Shown here piece by piece: positions 31,825 to 34,637 of a DNA stretch of 34,637 nucleotides; position 1 is the stretch's first letter, and the number at the start of each line of letters is the position of its first letter. Below the pieces are notes generated by a model. That model did no database searches. It saw only the letters and a program-made list of their open reading frames with translations, and was not told where the DNA came from. Both the position numbers and the translations under genes were made by a program. Source of the stretch: Chara braunii (Eukaryota > Streptophyta > Charophyceae > Charales > Characeae); assembly GCA_003427395.1 (NCBI GenBank), contig BFEA01000006.1:258666-293302 (forward strand). Reading direction: 5' to 3'.

Positions 31825-32500
31825 ATCGCATTCGCGATGATCAAGAACCTCCAAAACGCTTCCTAACTCGCCTGTTTTCGTCAAGAGACGGGCGAGCTAT
31901 CTTCTTTCCGCCCATGCTCCTGCGTGGCTCCGCCATCTCCACGCAGTTTATAGTTCTTATAGCGCAGCGTCTCCCATCTATTCACAAGGTCCGTCTGCAT
32001 TTTAGAGCCTGCGATACTTCAAAAGCCCCGCTCTCGTTCTTTGGTCCGCCCGATTTTGTTGAGTATCGGGCGAACTTCGTTACTCGTTCCGCCAGAGCCC
32101 TTAGCTCCACCAGCCTCGCCCTCCAACGTGCATGCACCTGGCGCGATTTGTCGGTCAGGTTCATCCGCCCTTTCCCCTCTTTAGTTCACCGCTGCGCACG
32201 CCCCTTTCTCACTGACTCCTAACCTACTTACCTACTGCCAAAACTAACCCCGCCATCACATTCGCGATGGCTAAGAACCCCAAATCCGACTCCTTCCCTG
32301 CTTGATTCTGTTAGGAATCGAGTTTGCTGTTAGTCTTCTCCTTCGCCATATTCTCCTTCCTCGACGGTCTGCGCGCACCCCGTTTTCGTCATAGCTCCTA
32401 TCCTACTAACATACTACTAAAACTAACTCTACCATTTGATTCCCCCGGGGCCAAAACCCTGGGATCGCACCTTCTTCCTCTCGATTCCACTTAGGATCGA
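31825..32500 (-). repeat. Cluster of hairpins with changing arms in left half of reverse-strand LTR
   Basis: CTCGCCTGT/ACGGGCGAG (31867-31875, 31888-31896; one G-U), CGCCCGAT/ATCGGGCG (32047-32054, 32065-32072), CTTGATTC/GAATCGAG (32301-32308, 32315-32322; one G-U), TCGAT/ATCGA (32481-32485, 32496-32500), ATCGC/GCGAT (31825-31829, 31834-31838) and GCCATC/GATGGC (32252-32257, 32266-32271). The first one's loop (TTTCGTCAAGAG) resembles the reverse complement of the loop region of the 1547-1570 hairpin. Confidence 0.65.
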
Positions 32501-33737
32501 AAGCGCTCTACCTCCTTGACTGCGCCCGGCTTCTCCCTCCTCCATCTCCAACTCTCCCTACACCGAATGTACCTGGCGCGCCCCCTGTCCAAATTCACTT
32601 TTCCCCTTTCTTTACACCCGCTGCTTTCCGAGCCCGCTGCTTCCCGACCAACACTGGTTCCCGACAGCGCTCGGTGGTGAGAGACTCTGTAGCACACCGA
32701 TCGGCTGCCCTGCGCCTTCCCTATAGCTCTGCGCTCACCTTCCTGCTGCTCGTCGCCTCGCTGCGTTGTTGCTACGTTTGCTGTTGTCGGCCAGACTCAC
32801 CGTCCGCTACTCTGAGCTATACCACTGACCCTCCTTCCTCTAATCACAGGGAGATACGCCACGACCACTTCCTTCGACAGCGCGTGACCTGCAGGTAAGT
32901 ACCCGACTTCAACCTCTTCTATGCCTAGCCGGTAAGTTTTTGGCCCGCGGCTTCTTTTTCGAACCCGGCCACCTGAGGGAACTTTCGGGTGGAGCCAACC
33001 CTGGTCCACTTGGCTGGTCTTTAGCCCATATACCCTGTCGGACGAACGATTAGCTCGTCAATATAGTTGCGGTCCTCCATCCAAATCTCCTCTAGCCATG
33101 CCTTATTCAGGCATTGCTCACTGCTAACAGGCTCAACGGGCACTTACCGTCACTGGCCTCGTGGAGCTACCCGCGGGCAGCAAAACCGTGGGGGATAGCC
33201 CTACCCGATCCTCAACCCCACGATTCCCTTGTGCCATACCGCTCATGCTAGGCCCACGACTGGGTCTAGCCTTTAACAGACCTAAATAAAAGGATACTGT
33301 GCGGCGCGTAGTTCTATTGGAACGTTTCAAACCCCGCACATCGGCCTGTCGACCGAACCCTCGACCACCAACCTCCGCACCTACTGTATACCGAACCATG
33401 TTGTCGCCGACGTGTCCTCCGTATGCATGCGTAAGTCACAAGTAAGCACACCAATCAAGGGACAAAACCTTTATAATCCTAGTTTAATCAGAAAATTAAA
33501 AATTTGGTCGGCAACAAACGTCGGTTTTCACAATCATCAAACAAAAAGTAAACGGATCACGCGCGCCTCAAGCCTGCACGCCCACACACTCCCTACTCTC
33601 GTCAACCATTCAGCCTAACGTAAACCACAGACGCAGCTGCGCCTCGCGCGAAATATTTAAACTTTAAACCAAACCTATTTTCTGTCGCATGCAAAAACCA
33701 GGGCGGATACCCTTGTAAGGGTATTCGCACCGACAAC

Positions 33738-33738
<1 letters not shown>

Positions 33739-33822
<84 letters not shown>
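33739..33822. repeat. (GT)n-(GA)n compound microsatellite
   Basis: GT dinucleotides at about 33739-33778 followed by GA dinucleotides at 33778-33822, right outside the LTR start at 33735. Confidence 0.95.
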
Positions 33823-33823
<1 letters not shown>

Positions 33824-34021
33824 CAGTGTTCGCAGCCCTTAGGCTACGGTATAGTGGGTTTCCGTGTCTGTGTCAAGGTGTCACATTTTTGGCGGCGAGC
33901 GACCAGGACGCAAAGTAGGTTCTTAGGGGGCAAAACAATTTGGGGGTATGGTCCTTGGCAAAATTGCGGACTACCTACAACTAGCTCTGGTATAACCGGG
34001 ACTTTTGGAAAAAGGAAGGAC
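33823..34021. other. No gene recognised
   Basis: Unassigned sequence. GTGTCACATTTTTGGCGGCG (about 33876) resembles the neighbourhood of an LTR-element primer site, but I cannot match it to a tRNA. Confidence 0.35.
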
Positions 34022-34111
34022 CGGTCCTCGGGTGGAAGTGGACCCCAAAAAGAAGTGGGGGGCGTTGGATCGGTCCGCGGGTAGAAGTGGACCCTAAAAA
34101 GAAGTGAGGGC
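34022..34111. repeat. 49-bp tandem repeat, two units, each with a hairpin
   Basis: Units at 34022 and 34071 share CGGTCC(T/G)CGGGT(G/A)GAAGT and a CCCTAAAAAGAAGTG-type tail. In both, GGTCC and GGACC pair across a 12-base loop. Confidence 0.8.
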
Positions 34112-34229
34112 ATGTAAACTGCAAAAGGGCCCTCAGGCCCAGGCATTGAGCCCCGTCTTCTCAAAACAGGGAGGTCAGGCACAACGAAATAGGCGTTTTG
34201 CAAGGGGCAGCTTTGGTCATTTTCTATGC

Positions 34230-34589
34230 TCGGAGGAACGCGCAGAAAAATATAAAATTTTCAGAATCCATAGATGAGGTCGTGTTCTTTTCAGGAAAAA
34301 TATTAGAACATTAAAAAAAAATCATTTAGACCAAGAAATAATTGTCGTGCGATTCGGCACATTTTTCATTTTTGCCACTCAACCATGTGTGGGCCAACTT
34401 TAAAAGTATTCGCAATTTGGTGAGTTTTCACTTTTAGAATAATGTGTGAGAAAACCTGAAAATTGGAGTACTCTTAGATTTTGTTATGATCTTTCTAGGA
34501 AAAACGCTAAATAAATTTAAAAAAAATCATTCCAACTACGAAATACATCGCGGCTACAATTTGACCCATATTTCAATTTTGCAATTCAG

Positions 34590-34591
<2 letters not shown>
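34230..34591. repeat. AT-rich degenerate tandem repeat, about 208-bp period
   Basis: TTTCATTTTTGCCACTCAACC-like sequence at about 34363 matches TTTCAATTTTGCAATTCAGC at about 34571, and the AGAAAA...TCTAGGAAAAA...AAAAAAATCATT order upstream of each matches too. No coding content. Confidence 0.6.

Positions 34592-34637
<46 letters not shown>
34591..34637. repeat. (CT)n microsatellite at window edge
   Basis: CT dinucleotides running to the last base of the window. Confidence 0.96.

Larger units (their letters stand above)
27096..33735 (-). repeat. Reverse-strand LTR copy of a related subfamily, truncated by about 104 bp
   Basis: Read on the - strand it starts TGTCGGTGCG at 33735 with the stem-loop at 33707-33724. 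Its last 3.2 kb (30260 to 27096) is collinear with about 4130-7287 of the 5' LTR. It stops about 104 bp short of the usual LTR end and directly abuts the start of the next copy (27095). The left half (30280-33690) shows no plain alignment with the 5' LTR beyond the first 50 bp, but keeps similar hairpins. Total length, about 6.6 kb, fits the family. No gene is recognised within; open frames such as 31914-32222 lack motifs. Confidence 0.75.

Noticed and set aside
31914-32222. Forward 102-codon frame in the left half of the reverse LTR.
   Set aside because: It covers inverted repeats, shows no motif and runs against the LTR orientation.

Overview
The window looks like repeat-dense, non-coding DNA from a eukaryote of the green-plant lineage. 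The grounds are long LTRs, many dinucleotide microsatellites, a degenerate Ty3-type gag with a zinc-knuckle remnant, and a primer-binding site matching the 3' end of plant-type tRNA-Asp. The overall flavour would suit a charophyte such as Chara, but that is impression only. No intact host gene was found.

Layout. 1-366: (TC)n and a degenerate tandem repeat of about 156 bp. 367-20635: one very large, decayed LTR retrotransposon on the + strand. It consists of a 5' LTR (367-7391, 7.0 kb), a tRNA-Asp PBS (7394-7411), a leader, a gag pseudogene (9158 to the gap), a 740-N gap, a pol-less 3' internal region and a 3' LTR (13074-20635). LTR ends are TGTCG...CGACA, and the flanks on both sides match one tandem repeat, so the outer boundaries are well supported. 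20636-24233: an island with microsatellites, a 270-bp tandem duplication, a broken unidentified gene (about 21989-22671), 55-180 bp repeats and a short reading frame resembling a macro-domain (ADP-ribose-binding) core (23690-23857). 24234-27095 and 27096-33735: two further LTR copies of a related subfamily on the - strand, abutting head to tail. 33736-34637: microsatellites and more degenerate tandem repeats.

Two clear artefacts affect interpretation. A perfect 38-bp Tn5 mosaic-end pair (the Nextera mate-pair junction) lies inside a (CT)n tract at 20826-20863. A 998-bp block of the 5' LTR, including its N and a private deletion, is repeated almost exactly at 15753-16750, out of order in the 3' LTR, and replaces the sequence that belongs there.

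The most interesting biological signal is an array of short stem-loops inside each LTR. The loop of about 19 nt is conserved, but the stem arms change from hairpin to hairpin while staying complementary to each other. The pattern is kept in a diverged LTR subfamily. A second family of such hairpins lies in the left half of the LTRs. This looks like selection on, or a mechanism generating, structure rather than sequence.
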